Counted from the first letter of the stretch, positions 1 to 12,685 are shown. The stretch: DNA of 64,000 bases from Anas platyrhynchos (GCF_047663525.1 NC_092600.1:992001-1056000), one strand, 5' to 3'. Notes: a model not told the origin generated them from the letters alone. Numbers and translations are program-made.

Positions 1-1110
1 AGGGGCTGCTTATTCTGATAATAAATAATAAAATTTGTCATCAAGCACCTCAAGTGGCTTGACAGTCCTTAGTTAAACACCACAATATTCTTTAAGCAAG
101 TAAATTATTGCATACCAGAGGTAGGTACGATGGGACTGAAGAGCAAAAGAAACTCCTGTTGTGAAGCATGTTGTGTATATGCCCACTCTTCAAAATAAGA
201 AAAATGTGAAAGGGCAAAGTGGGAATTGCATTCAAAACACAAAGTCATCACCTAGTTGCATTTTTTTAGTCTATGAGCATTCACTGCATTTTGCCAGCAG
301 AGTGCTGCTGAGTGCCCCATGCGTGTGACAGCTCAGTGGTGGGGAAGAGAACCCGCTAATGGGACAGACTGGGCACGTCTGGGGAGATCTGGCTCCTGCC
401 TCGTGTCAGCCTCTCTGCTTTCAGTCAGCATCTCCTGAATTAAGGCCTACAATAATTAGTGGTTTTGTTTTTCTCATATTAAAGTTCTTAGCTGAAGAGG
501 AGGAAGAATTAACACTGCATTATGCGCTATTATGACCTAAAGAGAGAATGCTGAATCTACAAGGCTGCTATAACCATTAAGTGTAATAAAATCTAATTTA
601 TAGTTAGTGATAGAATATAAAAGAATTATGAAGGCTTTCACTAAAGATTTAATACTTACAGTAAAACATGTTTGCACTAACATTATCCCCCTCCAGTGAG
701 GATTTTACAATCCATTACAATTCATCCGGGTGACGAGGCGTGGAGCAGAGGCAGGGTTCAGTCTGGGCATGAAGGTGGAGCCAGCTGTGCTACCGGGCTC
801 TGCAAAAGGATCAGCTTTAGCTCTGTGTGACACAGACCTAGGGGTTTTGTTCTGCTATCATAAAAATAACATGTACAGTTACACATCAGAGGAAAGAAAA
901 TAAGAAAATGAGTCTTTGTAGAGGAAAAGGATGTTCCTGCTAGGCTCTCTATAAACTGAGCAATGCTTTAGGAAGTGAGAGTCAAGAAGCAGTTGTTGGC
1001 TTTTTACAAGGTGCTAGGCACCAAAATCTCATATGTAAGAAACTTAGAAAATAAGATTTCCTTATGTTGGCCAAGGTGCAGGAAAGCCGGATTTTACACA
1101 CATTCATGCG
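1..1110. other. Single-copy noncoding DNA
   Basis: AT-rich sequence with no convincing reading frame, repeat family or RNA gene. About 500 to 720 is free of recognisable repeats, and motifs such as CATTATG and TAATTTATAG give it the look of a conserved noncoding element. That is a judgement from composition only. Confidence 0.55.
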
Positions 1111-1147
1111 CACACACACACACACACACACACGCACACACACACAC
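1111..1147. repeat. (CA)n microsatellite
   Basis: About 18 CA units with one CG interruption. A 116-codon frame across it encodes a Thr-His run made by the repeat and is not a gene. Length variation between individuals is expected. Confidence 0.95.
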
Positions 1148-3300
1148 TGACTCGGGAGCAGGCTTGCATTTACCTGCCGGTGGCATTTTTCTGTTCTGTT
1201 CCCGGGGAAAAGCTGGCGTAAGCCGAGGTGTGCGTCTGAGCTACGCCCATGGCAACTCGAGTGTGCCTGCGGGCACGTTGCTATGCTACAAATGCACGGC
1301 CAACTTTATTCGATGGGAAAGCTGAGAGGTGTTAATATATCTGAAACTGATAATTTCAAATATTAAATGTGAGACGGGCTTCAAAAAGCTTTAGTCATGG
1401 GAATCATTTCCTGCTTCCCAATTTAAGAAAAATAAATCTTCTCAGCAGCTGCGAGCAGCTCCCTCTGCCCAGCAACATCAGCTCTGAGCACTCGCCTTCA
1501 CCCCTGGTCCCTGCTCCCAGTGCCCCGGGCCGGGGCTGGGGCATGCCCCTCATGTGTCCTGGTGCCACCTTTCTCGAGTGGCACCGTGAGCCCTGCTCGT
1601 GTGCCCTGCGCTGGGTGCTCGCTGCCTGCTGCTGGCCTGTGGGAGCAGGCTGGGGGCTTCTGCACATGGACACCTCCTGGCAGAGGTAAAACAATCCTGG
1701 GACTGTCCTTTAGGAACACAGATGTTTTGGTACATGTACCTCCCACATCAGACATGAAACAGAAGCAGGGCGTTTACAGTGAAAAAACAGACTTTTAAAA
1801 CTAAATTATGAAAAGAGCTGGACAGCTCCGGAGGAGGAACAGGCTCAATGGGCAGGGTGCTAAGCTGGACTTTATGAAACCCATGGTGACACATGGGCAA
1901 GCCCAGCATCTTTCTCCTGCTTGTGGAACAACATAACTTTTTGCTAATTCTTGCTCATCTGTCATAATTTGTTGTTCTCTCAACACATGGTGGCATGTAG
2001 GTGAAGACCAGAGAAAACCCAGTTTGAGTCTGTTTCCTACAGCCCATCGAGAGGGTCACCAGCAGGTGTTAGTTGTTAGTCATGCTAGGTCTGGCTTTGG
2101 CACATCTGAAGACCCATGCTTGGCACAGAGGTGAGGTCTTTTATGATATTATCAGTTCTCTGAGTCAGCTGGTCCCATAAGATGGGTTTTTCTTAGTCCT
2201 GCCTCATTTCCCCTATTACCAACTTCAGGTGTGGTAAAACAAGGTAAAAACAATCTATAGGAAAATAAATGTACAACATTTCTTGTTATTTATCCTGTCA
2301 AACAACTGGTGTACAATTATTCCTTGTGGAGTTGCTAACTTCCCAGAAGAAAATAATTTAGAATTGAAAATTGGTAGTGTCTATTCACATTAAAAAAAAT
2401 TATATGTATATTGAAAAACATGAAACAACCATAATTTTCCACAGCAAACTCTCTGCTCCCTCCTGTATCTTTCTGCCTGTATCCTGCAGGCTGCGTTCTT
2501 AGAGGGCTTTGAAGGGCAATGATCTTCTGGAGTCGCTGAGGGGATTTGGTTGGAGGTCTGGGGGCTAGGACTGAGCTCTGCCGCACACAGCAGCATTTCA
2601 CAGCGTGCAGGGCTGTGCCGCCACCTGAAGCAGAGCTGACCAGTGTCCCCATTGCTCCGTGATCAGTGGGACCACACTAACATCCTGCTCAGCAGCGCTC
2701 GTGGTGGGGCTGGGTGGGAGCATGGAGCTGGGCTCCTCTCCTCGTGTCCCCGTGCTGGCAGCACCCACCTGCAGCTGGGGATCCCGATTCTCCGCCCCGC
2801 TGCGCTGCTTCGCCCTGGTAACGTGCTCGCTGATGGCTGATTTATGCCAGTCTTACTGAGATGAGAATTGGCTCTTTCTGTCGCTGGAGGTAAATTACTT
2901 TTCTGGGGTCACTGTGATAACAAATTCCGTATTATATACTGAGTCAATTAATTAGAGTGCTGGTGCTCCACAGATCTGTGGAAAGGTCACGGCCATATTT
3001 GCTTTTCCTACTGTTAAAATGGGCAGTGAAAATCAGTTTTACAGTGCATCCATGAGTTTATTTATCAATGACTTCAGTGCATGCGTGTACTATTCATCCG
3101 TTAAACCACAGTGATTGGTATCTTAGTGACTGTTGTTGCTGTGGTTATTTGCAAACATGTCATAGCAGCATCGTTTGCTTGGCATCTAGGTTTTGTATGC
3201 ATGTTGTTTTCCTTTTCTTAAAAATATGTCTTGAAAAGTGGTGATGCTGGCATGTCAACGAATGAACGTACCTTCATTGCTGTTCAGTTTTTGTCTTGTT
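1148..3300. other. Noncoding, with a small CpG-rich patch and a GC-rich patch
   Basis: About 1200 to 1310 contains roughly eleven CpG dinucleotides, unusual for the surroundings, with two RFX X-box-like motifs at 1242-1256 and 1277-1289. From about 1440 to 1690 the sequence is GC-rich but TG/CA-dominated, and short frames are open on both strands, the usual sign of stop-poor noncoding DNA. The rest is unremarkable single-copy sequence. Confidence 0.5.
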
Positions 3301-3314
3301 CCCCCCCCCCCCCC
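3301..3314. repeat. (C)14 homopolymer
   Basis: Fourteen consecutive C residues, then GCCC. Tracts of this type are prone to slippage and to sequencing or assembly error, so the exact count is uncertain. Confidence 0.9.
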
Positions 3315-5099
3315 GCCCATCCAACTCTGTCACTTGTTGTGGTGTGATCTATTTGTAAACACTTTTTTTTTGAAGCAGTCATGTGAAAATTGGAGGTTAG
3401 TAACCACCAGTGAAGTTTGTATCTTATGTCAGCAGCTTGCGTGGCTGGCAAGACAAAAACTTCTGATGTAAAAGGCGATGATTAATAAGTTCAAACAGAC
3501 AAATATTTTTCTTCCATGCATATTGAGCATTTGTGATGAGATCATGTGTTAAACTAGGCTGTTAATTCTGAATAGGCCTCTGGATTTATTTCCATATGGC
3601 AGAGAGTATAATCTATTCCCCAATTTTGTTTTGAATTTGCTTTAACATTTGGTAAGGTCTTTAACTGCAAATACCTAATTTCTTATTCAATATTCAGATT
3701 TCCAAATGAAATAAATGATCTATTTACATGCATCACTAGACCATCTGGTTCCATATGAGAATTCAACAAAGAAGCTATTAATTGTCATGGATGTTTATTC
3801 ATCATTCTCAATTCATTATTCTTATAAATAATTAAATCAGAGTATCTTCTGCAAATAAGCCAAATGATTATTTTGAAGCTCCAAGTTCCATACCTAAAAG
3901 AAAATAAAATTAATAGCTCATGTAAATATCCAAGAAAAGGAAAACATTCAATTACATGAATACACAGAGAACTATAATTTTCTGCATCTAGCTAAGTCCC
4001 TTTCATCTTACATTCAAAAACATAATTATAATCACCAACAAAATATAGAAGTCAACAGAAAGACAAAGCTACATATAGAAAGTTTTAAGGTAACCTATGT
4101 GACAGCATTAAGACAAGACAGAACAATTTGTGTTATTCTTTACTGTTTTTGTAGTTATCTCCCTGGAGAGGCAGCAGCAGCGATGTTATGTCCACATTTT
4201 TATTAGATAATACTGCACGTGACAGTAAACGGAGACGAAGATATTTTGAGGTGTAAAGGGACAGAGCAGGGGGCTACAGTCCGGGTAATGGCAAGTAAGG
4301 AATGGGAGCTGGGTTTAAACTGGGGCACATCCAGAAAGCTGTGTGGGAGAGGCAAGCTGGTGGGAACTCTGCCGTGCCAGGTAGGACAGAAACTTTGCTG
4401 TGGGGCCCAGAATTGATGGGGGAGGAAGAGCTAAGCATGCATTAGGTGATATGTGAACGGGAAGAGAAAAATAGATGGAGCCTGCAAGAGGGAATAGCTG
4501 TACAATATTCCTCCCCAGATGACTGTGGATGGTTCATGGCTGGGAGGAGAAGTCTGTAACCGAGTCTGTGGGGTACCATATTCAAGAGGAGCACAAATTC
4601 CTGTTGTTAAATTCTCTTGAAGATTAAAAACACAGGGATGATCGCGATCTTCTGGGAGAGGCTTTGAGATACATCTAAACAGCACCCATGCATCCCCACA
4701 ACCACTGGAGCTGTTTTTTCTCCCAGCCACTCCAAGCATTAGTTCTGGAAGCAAAGAGTCCTCAGGCACATACTGCGTTCACTGTGAGTGACTTCAAGCT
4801 GGAGAATGTGAATCATTGGAGCTAAAATGTAATTTCCAGTACAGTCATCTCACAGCTTATCTTCTGGAAAAAAAGACATTTCGACATGTCAGCAGGTGAA
4901 AAGGTTGGACACCTGCTGCTACTTATGGATAGTGTTTTATTACTTTCACATTTCTTATTTTAACTTCATTGCCTGACATAGTCATTACCTTTTCAAGGAC
5001 ATCATTTTTAAAAGTATTGGGAGTCTTATATCCAGAGAATACTGAAACTTCTATAATGTAAGACATAAATGTACCTAATGCGTGTGTCTTTTCATGCAG
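3315..5099. other. AT-rich single-copy noncoding DNA
   Basis: No gene seen. About 3560 to 4060 is a long AT-rich stretch without repeats, carrying an E-box-like CCATATGG near 3592 and several AATTAA/TTAAT motifs. It resembles a conserved noncoding element. From 4140 to 4780 the composition is ordinary; the 112-codon minus-strand frame at 4431-4769 has no recognisable domain and is taken as chance. Confidence 0.5.
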
Positions 5100-5210
5100 A
5101 GCCTTGGAAATGACACAACTTTGTTCATTATGTACTGATGGTTTGCCTCAAGTTCTTCCAGGTTGCTGTGATTTCAAAACTCAATATCCTTATTTCCGCA
5201 AAAAAGAAAG
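5100..5210 (+). other. Weak exon-like segment
   Basis: A good acceptor (pyrimidine-rich stretch ending CATGCAG at 5099) is followed by 111 bases that stay open in one frame and end at a mediocre donor (AAAG then GTACAA at 5211). The length is a multiple of three. The peptide contains two CXXC/CC pairs but matches no family I know. A frame of this length is open by chance fairly often, so this is probably a pseudo-exon. Confidence 0.12.
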
Positions 5211-7518
5211 GTACAAAATTGGTAAACATTTTATAGGTGCTCCCCTCTGAATTATTAATCTAAGTCAGCACAGCTCCATAGTGGGACAGATTATTACATG
5301 ATATTTTTTGATGGTTCTGCATGCGTACACCTGGATTGAAATTTTCAAAATGTCAAAATTCCATTAAATATTAGACCATTCTAAGCCCCTAACAGGATGG
5401 ACATGCTGTCAGCTTCAAAACAGAGGTCAAAGCCTGGGCTCTGGAAATTAGCCTGTCCTTCCTGAAATCTCATTTCAGACAACTGTCCAGCTAGTATTTC
5501 ATGTCTTCATTCCAAGAATGAAAACCAGGCATTATTCTGTAAATCCAAAGTTCACAGTTCAACAACTTTCTGTTATGATGCTCAAAAGCTATGTGCAATT
5601 TGCTTTGAAGTTACAAGTTACTTTCCTTTCGGTCCTATCAAGTAATACTGATGGGAAGGCCACCAGGTTTCCCGAACTGCATTGCCTGAGAACCCGCAGT
5701 TTGTAAGAACTGTTCATAAACCTGCCTGTTGGATGCTGTTTAAGCCACACATCTCTGTTACTTAGTATATAAACGGGAATCTTAATGAGTAAAATCACAA
5801 ACCACAAGAGCAAGCTATGTGAATCGTCAGCAGTAGGAGAGCTTTTGTTTCCTTTGGATACACACTAGCTCACAGTTGTGGCACAATCTGTAGTATGAGT
5901 TTAGTTCTTCATTGATTATTCTTCCCTGCTGTATTGTTTGTCAGGATATTTGTATAATACTGGAGTAGTGCTGTGGATGGCCCTAAAATAGGAAATGTGC
6001 TCCAGGTTCCAAATCTTCAAATTTTCAAGCTCAGTTTCAGTTGTTTAAAAATAATAAATAAATGTAGAAGAGGTAGAAGAGAAGGCATGGCATTCTCTTT
6101 TGTGCTTTATGCCATTGTTGAAAATATTATTCCATTCTCTGTCTCCACAAATCACGCAGACTGGTTGCGTGCAGCGCTGTATTGTTGGGTTTTCAATGAA
6201 TGTGTCTGATAAGAGAAAGTCAGTGAAATTTATTTTGGAGTGTTGTTCAATGTTTTGAGTTTGACAAGGGTGTCCTTTTTCTTCCTGCATCCAAGAAATG
6301 CTATTTCAGTGTTTCAGGCATTAGAGAAAACTTGGAGCAGGTTTTATAGAAAGATTTATGCTGCTTCCGAAGACAAGTGCGCACATGCCCATAATTATTA
6401 TTCTCATGTAAGTTTACTGAAATCTAACTCAGTCTCCTGAGTGACAAGTATAAAGTACCAAGCAATTGTTTTTCCCTTTTTTAATGAACTTGTAGCCTCA
6501 TTTATATGCTAAATGAGGAATCAATACAATCAGACCACAAAAAGTACAGATTCTATATAGATCACACTGTAAGGTATTAGCAACTGAAATGTTACCATAC
6601 ATTTTGCCACCATTTATAGAGGTAATGGAAAATATTGATTTCAAATGTCATTGCTAAAATATGAGAGCATATTTCGAAACTTATTTGCTCTTAGAATTTC
6701 ATCTCCCCTTTCAAAAACTTTGTGAGAATGCCTGAATAACCATTGCAACATAAGTATTCTCTCCTATAAGCCTGGTTAGTGAAGAAGCACCTTAAAACCA
6801 TACAAAGATATATATTTATTTTTTTTTGGCTGCCTGTGGTAGAGAAATAGCTGGTGTCTCATGGATGGCAAGTAGATAAGTAGATGAAGCTAAGAAATTG
6901 ATACAAATAAGAAACTTTCATTGTTTAATATATACTAATGAAAATTTGTTTTACGTCAGTTCCTCAGCATATGACTTGTTTAACATCTTATTTTCAAAGT
7001 TTTTCTAATAAACTGCTTCCTTATATTATATCTGAACAAGAAGAGTTCTAAATCAGTGAATGTTTTCATGATATGGGCATGGTTATGTCTCGTTTGTGAT
7101 CATGTATGAAGAAATATATGCTCACGGACTCCAGAGGTGTCCTGAACTATTTACTGGAATTTAGCACTTGAAGTTGTAATTGATTTAGCACTAATTGTTC
7201 TACAAATGACTTACTAAAAAATCATAAAAGCTACCTTTGTGCTATGTGAAGATCTAACTGGAAAAAAAAAAACAATGAATACTTCTTCAATGAGCAGATC
7301 AGTTGAAATTAAATGCTTCATATAATCGTGCCATCATTGCTGAAAGCTTAATTTTTAAGAGGCTGAAGACACTAAGGAGATGACAAATTCAGGTAGTGTC
7401 AAACATCCCATTTCAAAATTTTTTGAATGAAATGTTTTGGTACTTCCTTTCAGGGTGTCTTTTCTTTTCAAAAGATTAGTTTTAATACTTAATTTTCTAT
7501 CTTTTTTATTCCCTTCAG
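5211..7518. other. AT-rich single-copy noncoding DNA
   Basis: No gene or recognised repeat. Much of 5900 to 7500 is strongly AT-rich. A perfect inverted repeat at 6496-6518 is listed separately. A textbook acceptor ends at 7518 (TTTTTTATTCCCTTCAG), but I find no matching donor downstream. Confidence 0.5.
6496..6518. repeat. Perfect inverted repeat, 9-base arms, 5-base spacer
   Basis: Left arm CCTCATTTA (6496-6504), spacer TATGC, right arm TAAATGAGG (6510-6518). The central TATGCTAAAT resembles a POU octamer site. It could be a dimeric factor site or simply a chance palindrome in AT-rich DNA. The arms are too short for a microRNA precursor. Confidence 0.85.
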
Positions 7519-9182
7519 GAAGTGTCAGGTTATACCAAAATCCTGTGTTTTAAAGGTCAGGCCTGTATATCTGTACAATAAGCCTCTCTGTTATACCTTA
7601 AGAAAATATTTGTTCTTTTGGTTCTAATGTTCAAGTTCTTCTCATTATCTTGATCATTTGTGAACCACAGTGAAAAGCAGCATCCTGCCTTGCATGGCTA
7701 GTGAAGGCGATTTCCCCTCTTCCCTTCCCTGTTTTTTATTTAAGCACAAAAAAAATGATTTTCCCCCCAAATGCTGCAGGTTTACTTTATTCCTTTTTCT
7801 TTCACACTTACAGTCTAAAGACCAGGTGCTTTAGTAAGACAGGAAGCAAACAAGAAAATAATACTTGTTGGGTCTCAAGGAGGCTCCCAGCCTCCTGGAG
7901 GCGCAGGCAGCGGAGGCAGCTCGGAGGCCAAGAGCAGCATTCCAGGTGCTCAGAGCTTTTTCTGAAACTTGCAAGGACATGTGCGTGGGATATAACCACA
8001 AAGCATGTGTGGTTGTGAGCTGAAAGAATAAGTGGAAGAAAGTCCTAGAGCAAGTTTTGTGGGATGCTTTTTATTTTTTATTTTTCCCTCTATTTGTCAA
8101 CTGTATGTGGTCATAGCTATGCCCAACTGGGACTCTATTTCTGATTGTCTGGGCACCTGCAACGCACCTCATTGGCACCGGTTACCTTCCCTTTGGGATA
8201 AATTAAATGGGCGGGGTGTTCTTGTTAGTTTGTTGGTTTTACAGAATTTAAATGTGCATCGCAGGAGAGATGTGCATATCCTCTTTGTGCAAATGGTATC
8301 GCTGTAAGATAAAATTTCCTGTGGTAAGCATAAAACAGTGCTTATGTAAGCTGGAAACCCTGAAGCATGAGATTGTATATAAAATGTCTGCTAATAAATT
8401 TGTGATGACTGTAATAGTTTAATAGAAAGTCCATAGGAAAGGAGAAATAAAACATTTGATTCTGAAATACTACTAGCCCACAACAATCAAAGTAACTGAA
8501 GTGCTGAGGCTTAGGGCAGTTTAATGAATGTAATATAATCAAGTGTTGGATGTGAGAAGAACACGTAGATATGAAAGAAGTGAGTGGTGTTGGGTGAGAT
8601 CACTTTTTCGGACTGCCCTGAGGAAGCCTGCTAAGCGTGCAGCTGGAGTTACTCTGGTGCACCATGCACAGAGATGCTCACGAGCATCTCCCAGCGGGCT
8701 GGCGCTCAGTGCAGCTGGCTCAGGCTTCCCCTGACGTGCCCCTTGCCTTGTTCTGCTGGGGCTGTCATGCTTTAACATCTTGCTCCTGTCTCAAGAGCTG
8801 GGACCTGGGCTCCCAGGCGTGTGGCCTGGGGTGCAGGACTTTTGGCTCTGCTGTGAGCCCCGTGTGCCGGGCTGAGGGGCTTGGTGCAGCTGCAGGGGGT
8901 GCATTGCATCGGGGGAGCACTGGGCTGGGCTGAGCACACCTCACACCTGCCTGTGAGCAACACATTTTAGCTGGAATGTGAAAAAGAGAACAGCCATTCT
9001 TTCTGCAGGCCTGCTTTTATCCTCTGCCTGGCAAGTTTTGTCAGATTGACTCCTCCTCAGGCACTGAACAGACCAGCATGAAAGAACAGGTGTAAATTTG
9101 TCACACGTGGTGTCATTGTCCCCACTGCAAAGATCCTTCTGAGCACCAATGAGTTACAGATGAAGCAGAGCTTTTTCTTTCC
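7519..9182. other. Noncoding, with a GC-rich patch
   Basis: Single-copy sequence. From about 8620 to 8930 it becomes GC-rich and CTG/CAG-rich with overlapping frames on both strands, none with a recognisable domain. There is no CpG island; most CpGs have decayed to TG/CA. Confidence 0.5.
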
Positions 9183-9202
9183 TTTTTTTTTTTTTTTTTT
9201 TT
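9183..9202. repeat. (T)20 homopolymer
   Basis: An uninterrupted T run followed by C-rich sequence. No LINE or SINE body is recognisable on the side expected for a minus-strand retroposed tail. Confidence 0.9.
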
Positions 9203-10327
9203 CTCCCCCTTCTTGCCTAAATAAAGCACGTTACCTAGTGTTGCACCATGGCTCCTCCATGGGCTCCTTGGTGCTGGAGTTCGTTCCCCAGCAGTGGGTC
9301 CTGCTGCAGCCCAATTAAAGCACTACCCAACTGCTCGCAGCCTTTCCACTCCTTCAAAGGGACTGGGACTGATCTCACCCCGGAGAAAAGTCACTGAGCC
9401 AGCGTCTGCACGGCTCTTTGGGTACAGAGCAGTCCCCACTCTTGTGATAGACATCAGAGATGTCTAACTGCCGAGCACGTTTCTCTTCTCATGCCTGTGC
9501 AGAGACAGGTGGAGAATGGATTGCGGTCTAACTACTGAGCAGTTTGAGGTCCCGTATTGTTAGCTGTTGCATTCAGGTTGACTCATTCCAGGATTATGTA
9601 GGCATTTTATTCACTGTGTTACTATTGGAAAGTACTTTCTGCATAGGCTTGGAATATAAAACTGAAAATATTCTGATTGTAAACCGTCTAAGATAATATG
9701 AAGTGTTTTGTAAAAGGTCCTGTCTGTGTAACACTAATTCTGCAACTGCAAAAGCCGTAGCAAGTGTTAAACTTGTTCCTGTTACCGTGTAAATGTTTTT
9801 GGTAACAGCCAAAATTGCGATTCTCATCACAAAAAAGTCTGTAGTCTGTCTTCTCTTCATACTTAAGTTTTCACTAGTTGTAGATCAGTCTTTTACTGCA
9901 TTATTGCAGGATGTTTCAGGTATTTTCTCCAAGATTATGACAATCCAAGAATTTCAGAGGCGTAGGTGGCTTTATACTCTGTTGAAAGCAGAGGAAGGAG
10001 CCAGAGCTTGTGCTATTTCCTTGCTCTGCTGCACCTCAAAGGAGCTGTCGCCGAGGGGCACGTGGATGTCGAATCAATCTATGCTGAGGACTCCAGCAGC
10101 TGGGGCGTTGGGTCTGTGGCTTTGTTACCCTCATGTCTCTGTTCTGCCCAGGTCCCCATGCTGGGTTTTTGAGGCACAAATGGGGATCTGATTTTCATTT
10201 TTAAATGGCTGAGAGAACCAGTCCAAGTGTGACTGCTTTTGCCTTAAGAGCAAAAATAATTTACCTAACAAGTGGGTTTCTCTCTCACAGTTTTTAGCCT
10301 TCCATTTAAAAATCTAGTATGTTGCCA
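9203..10327. other. Noncoding, nothing recognised
   Basis: Ordinary single-copy sequence. The 132-codon plus-strand frame at 9793-10191 shares its span with a second plus-strand frame and has no domain, signal or family resemblance, so it is left out as a gene. Confidence 0.5.
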
Positions 10328-10429
10328 TTTTTTCTCCTTTTTTCTTTTTTCTTTTTTTTTTTCTTTTTCTCTCTCTCTTTTTTTTTTTCTCTTTTTTTCT
10401 CTCTCTCTTTTTTTTTTTTTTTTTCTCCC
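10328..10429. repeat. 102-base pure polypyrimidine tract
   Basis: Every base is T or C, in T runs of 6 to 17 separated by C or by CTCTCTC blocks. It ends at CTCCC before the first G at 10430. The complementary strand is pure purine. Long polypurine-polypyrimidine tracts with mirror symmetry can form intramolecular triplex (H-DNA) under negative supercoiling; here that is inference. Lys/Arg- or Phe/Ser-rich frames across it are artefacts. Confidence 0.95.
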
Positions 10430-11262
10430 GTTCTCCTTGCTAGCTCCTGGCAATGTGAGGAGCTTTGAAACACAAATATTTATGGACAAGGCAGCGTTTG
10501 GATTAGAGAAAGAAGAGTCTGAGATCAGCTGCATTGCTTATCTTTTTAAGAGAATCAGTATTAAGAGCATGGGAATATTCTTAAGATAATATCCTACAGC
10601 TCTGGTTCCACAGAACACACTTGATTAAAAAGAAGCCCAAAGAAAGAAGAGGTTCCTTTTACAGCTTCCTGCAAAGATGCACAATTTGGCACCATTTCTC
10701 AGTCTCTTGGCAACATGTCCAAGCCTGAGAAAAAACGGCTATGAATACACACAGCCACAAAATATGATTGTTAGAGCAGCAGCTGAGCGCCCGCTGGGCT
10801 TGGGGCACGGCTGGGCTGGGTTGGGGCACGGGTCCCTTGCACACACCGCAGGGCAGCAGCTGCTGGACCCCATCCTGCCGAAATCCAGGTAAAATGTGCC
10901 CACCCTCTGGGAATCAATTTGTATTTGCTCCCTGGGCTAACAGAGAACTCTTTCCTGAGTTCAGCCAGTCCAGAACCTCGCAGGCACATTTTAGATTAAC
11001 TTTTAGAAAAATAATAAAAATAATGGCCCGGCTAATTAATGCCCTAGGAATTCTATAGAAGGCCTTGTGACACCTACATTAATACCAAATGAGTTCATTA
11101 TGATTAATGTTATTAAAATAAATGTCGTGGGAATGAATAATGGCTTGGTCATTATTTTAAAGTGTTGCCACTGGATCTATAAAAGCTAATGATTCAATTC
11201 TTGGGAAGTAATTCTGCATGTTCTCATCTAAAACCTGTGGAGAACTCAAGCCTTTCTGAGGG
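10430..11262. other. Noncoding; AT-rich conserved-looking block at 11000-11180
   Basis: 10790 to 10840 contains two copies of TTGGGGCACGG 21 bases apart in GC-rich sequence. From about 11000 to 11180 the sequence is AT-rich, with TAATTAAT and a 7-base inverted repeat (AATAATG ... CATTATT, near 11137-11157), and resembles a noncoding regulatory element. No reading frame of interest. Confidence 0.45.

Positions 11263-11300
<38 letters not shown>
11263..11300. repeat. (A)38 homopolymer
   Basis: The longest homopolymer in the window. It could be the tail of a retroposed sequence inserted in plus orientation, but I see no polyadenylation signal just upstream, no target-site duplication and no recognisable transcript body. 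The exact length is likely polymorphic. Confidence 0.9.
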
Positions 11301-11301
<1 letters not shown>

Positions 11302-12685
11302 AGGAAAAGAACATGAAAAGATGTGTGGATATTCTCTGAAAAACTGACAGAATGTGTCGTGGCTTCAGAAAGGTCTGGTGTCCCCATTACTGAAAGGTGG
11401 GAAGAGAATTCCTCTGACTACAAAATGTCTTTGTGCTTGCCGATGGTTTCGGAATTGTTCATGCTGATTTGAATCAGGTTTTGATCAGGCTAGTTCACCT
11501 ACCAGCCAAAATTCCTCCAGTCCTAAAAATGTGTTCTGCTCATTCAAAACAATAGAAACTTAGGCAGAATGGCAGAAATAAGAATTTTGCTGGGCTGTAA
11601 GAGGTGCTCTGAAATTGATATTGATGTAAATGGTCTGCTTTTCGCTATTAGGTTACGTACTCAAATTGCTGTCTTTTCATTATTCACCTCTTACATTGAT
11701 TTTCCAAACACACTTTCAGCACAGTAGTCTTACAAACGTAAGCTCATCTTAAAAAAAAAAAAAAAAAAAAAAAAAGTTTAGAAAAAGCTAAGAATGAAAA
11801 TAGTTATTTACATTATTGATATTTTAAATCCCATTTATTTTCCTCACGGTGGCTTTTACCTATGCAAATCTTTTTAGCACCTGGTGAAGCCTTGAGAGGC
11901 GTTCCTTGGAAGCTTGATTAAAGTCTCTGTTGGAATAAAATATTTAGCAAAGAGATGCTCCCATGCTTTTCAGTTACTCCTTAGTGAATTATCTCTGTTA
12001 ACATACTCGAAGGCATCCTGTTTTGTCCGCTCTTTCTGCGGGTGGCCCAGCCCGGGACAGCTCTGCCCAGCTCAGCCTGGCCTGGAGGTGATGCTGGCCC
12101 ATGGGGAGCCATAAAGCAACCCAGCATGGGAGGAAGGGGACCGATATCTGACCTAGAGCATTGCCAAAGCGAGGCCGTGAAGTTTAAGAGGTACGTCTTG
12201 CTGTGGAGTTCAAGGCACTGAGGGTGGAAGAAATGTAAAGGCATTAAATTTATGTAATTTATATAATTATTTTCAAAGCAGTGCATTTGCCTGGTCACAG
12301 AACTATTTTAGCTGCAGTGACGTAAGGTCTAACTAATGAAATGACATTGGGAGAAGAGGTACAAATCTGCAGAGTGTGCATTTTACTGCTGTGAGGTAAC
12401 TGCTGCAGCGGGGCAGCAGCACGCCTTAACCCTGGCAACACCACTGTCATCTGAGCAGAGGGAAAGTCAGTGTGAAGAGGGAAAGAAATCCAGCTGGACT
12501 TACGTGACTGCTTCCATTGAGGAGCCAGCTATCGCGGCTACAGTGGGCAGTGTTACAAAAACGTCAGCTCAGTGCTCAGAGGTGCTCACACAACAAGCAG
12601 GAAAATCAAGAAAGGAAAAGAACATAGAAAACATGGCCATGCCTTTGATGCATCTTGAATAGTCCTGTAGTAAGGGACTATAAGA
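11301..12685. other. Noncoding, nothing recognised except (A)25
   Basis: Single-copy sequence. The only marked element is the A tract at 11751-11775. Small frames around 12000 lie on both strands of a moderately GC-rich patch and look accidental. Confidence 0.5.
11751..11775. repeat. (A)25 homopolymer
   Basis: Uninterrupted A run between CATCTT and GTTTAG. No adjoining retroelement body is recognisable. Confidence 0.9.

Noticed and set aside
10265..10534. Lys/Arg-rich minus frame and Phe/Ser-rich plus frame
   Set aside because: Both are direct translations of the polypyrimidine tract.
11160..11262. Possible processed pseudogene ending in the (A)38 tract
   Set aside because: No polyadenylation signal, no coding similarity and no flanking duplication. 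A phrase AACCTGTGGAGAACTCA is reminiscent of CR1 but too short to support a call.
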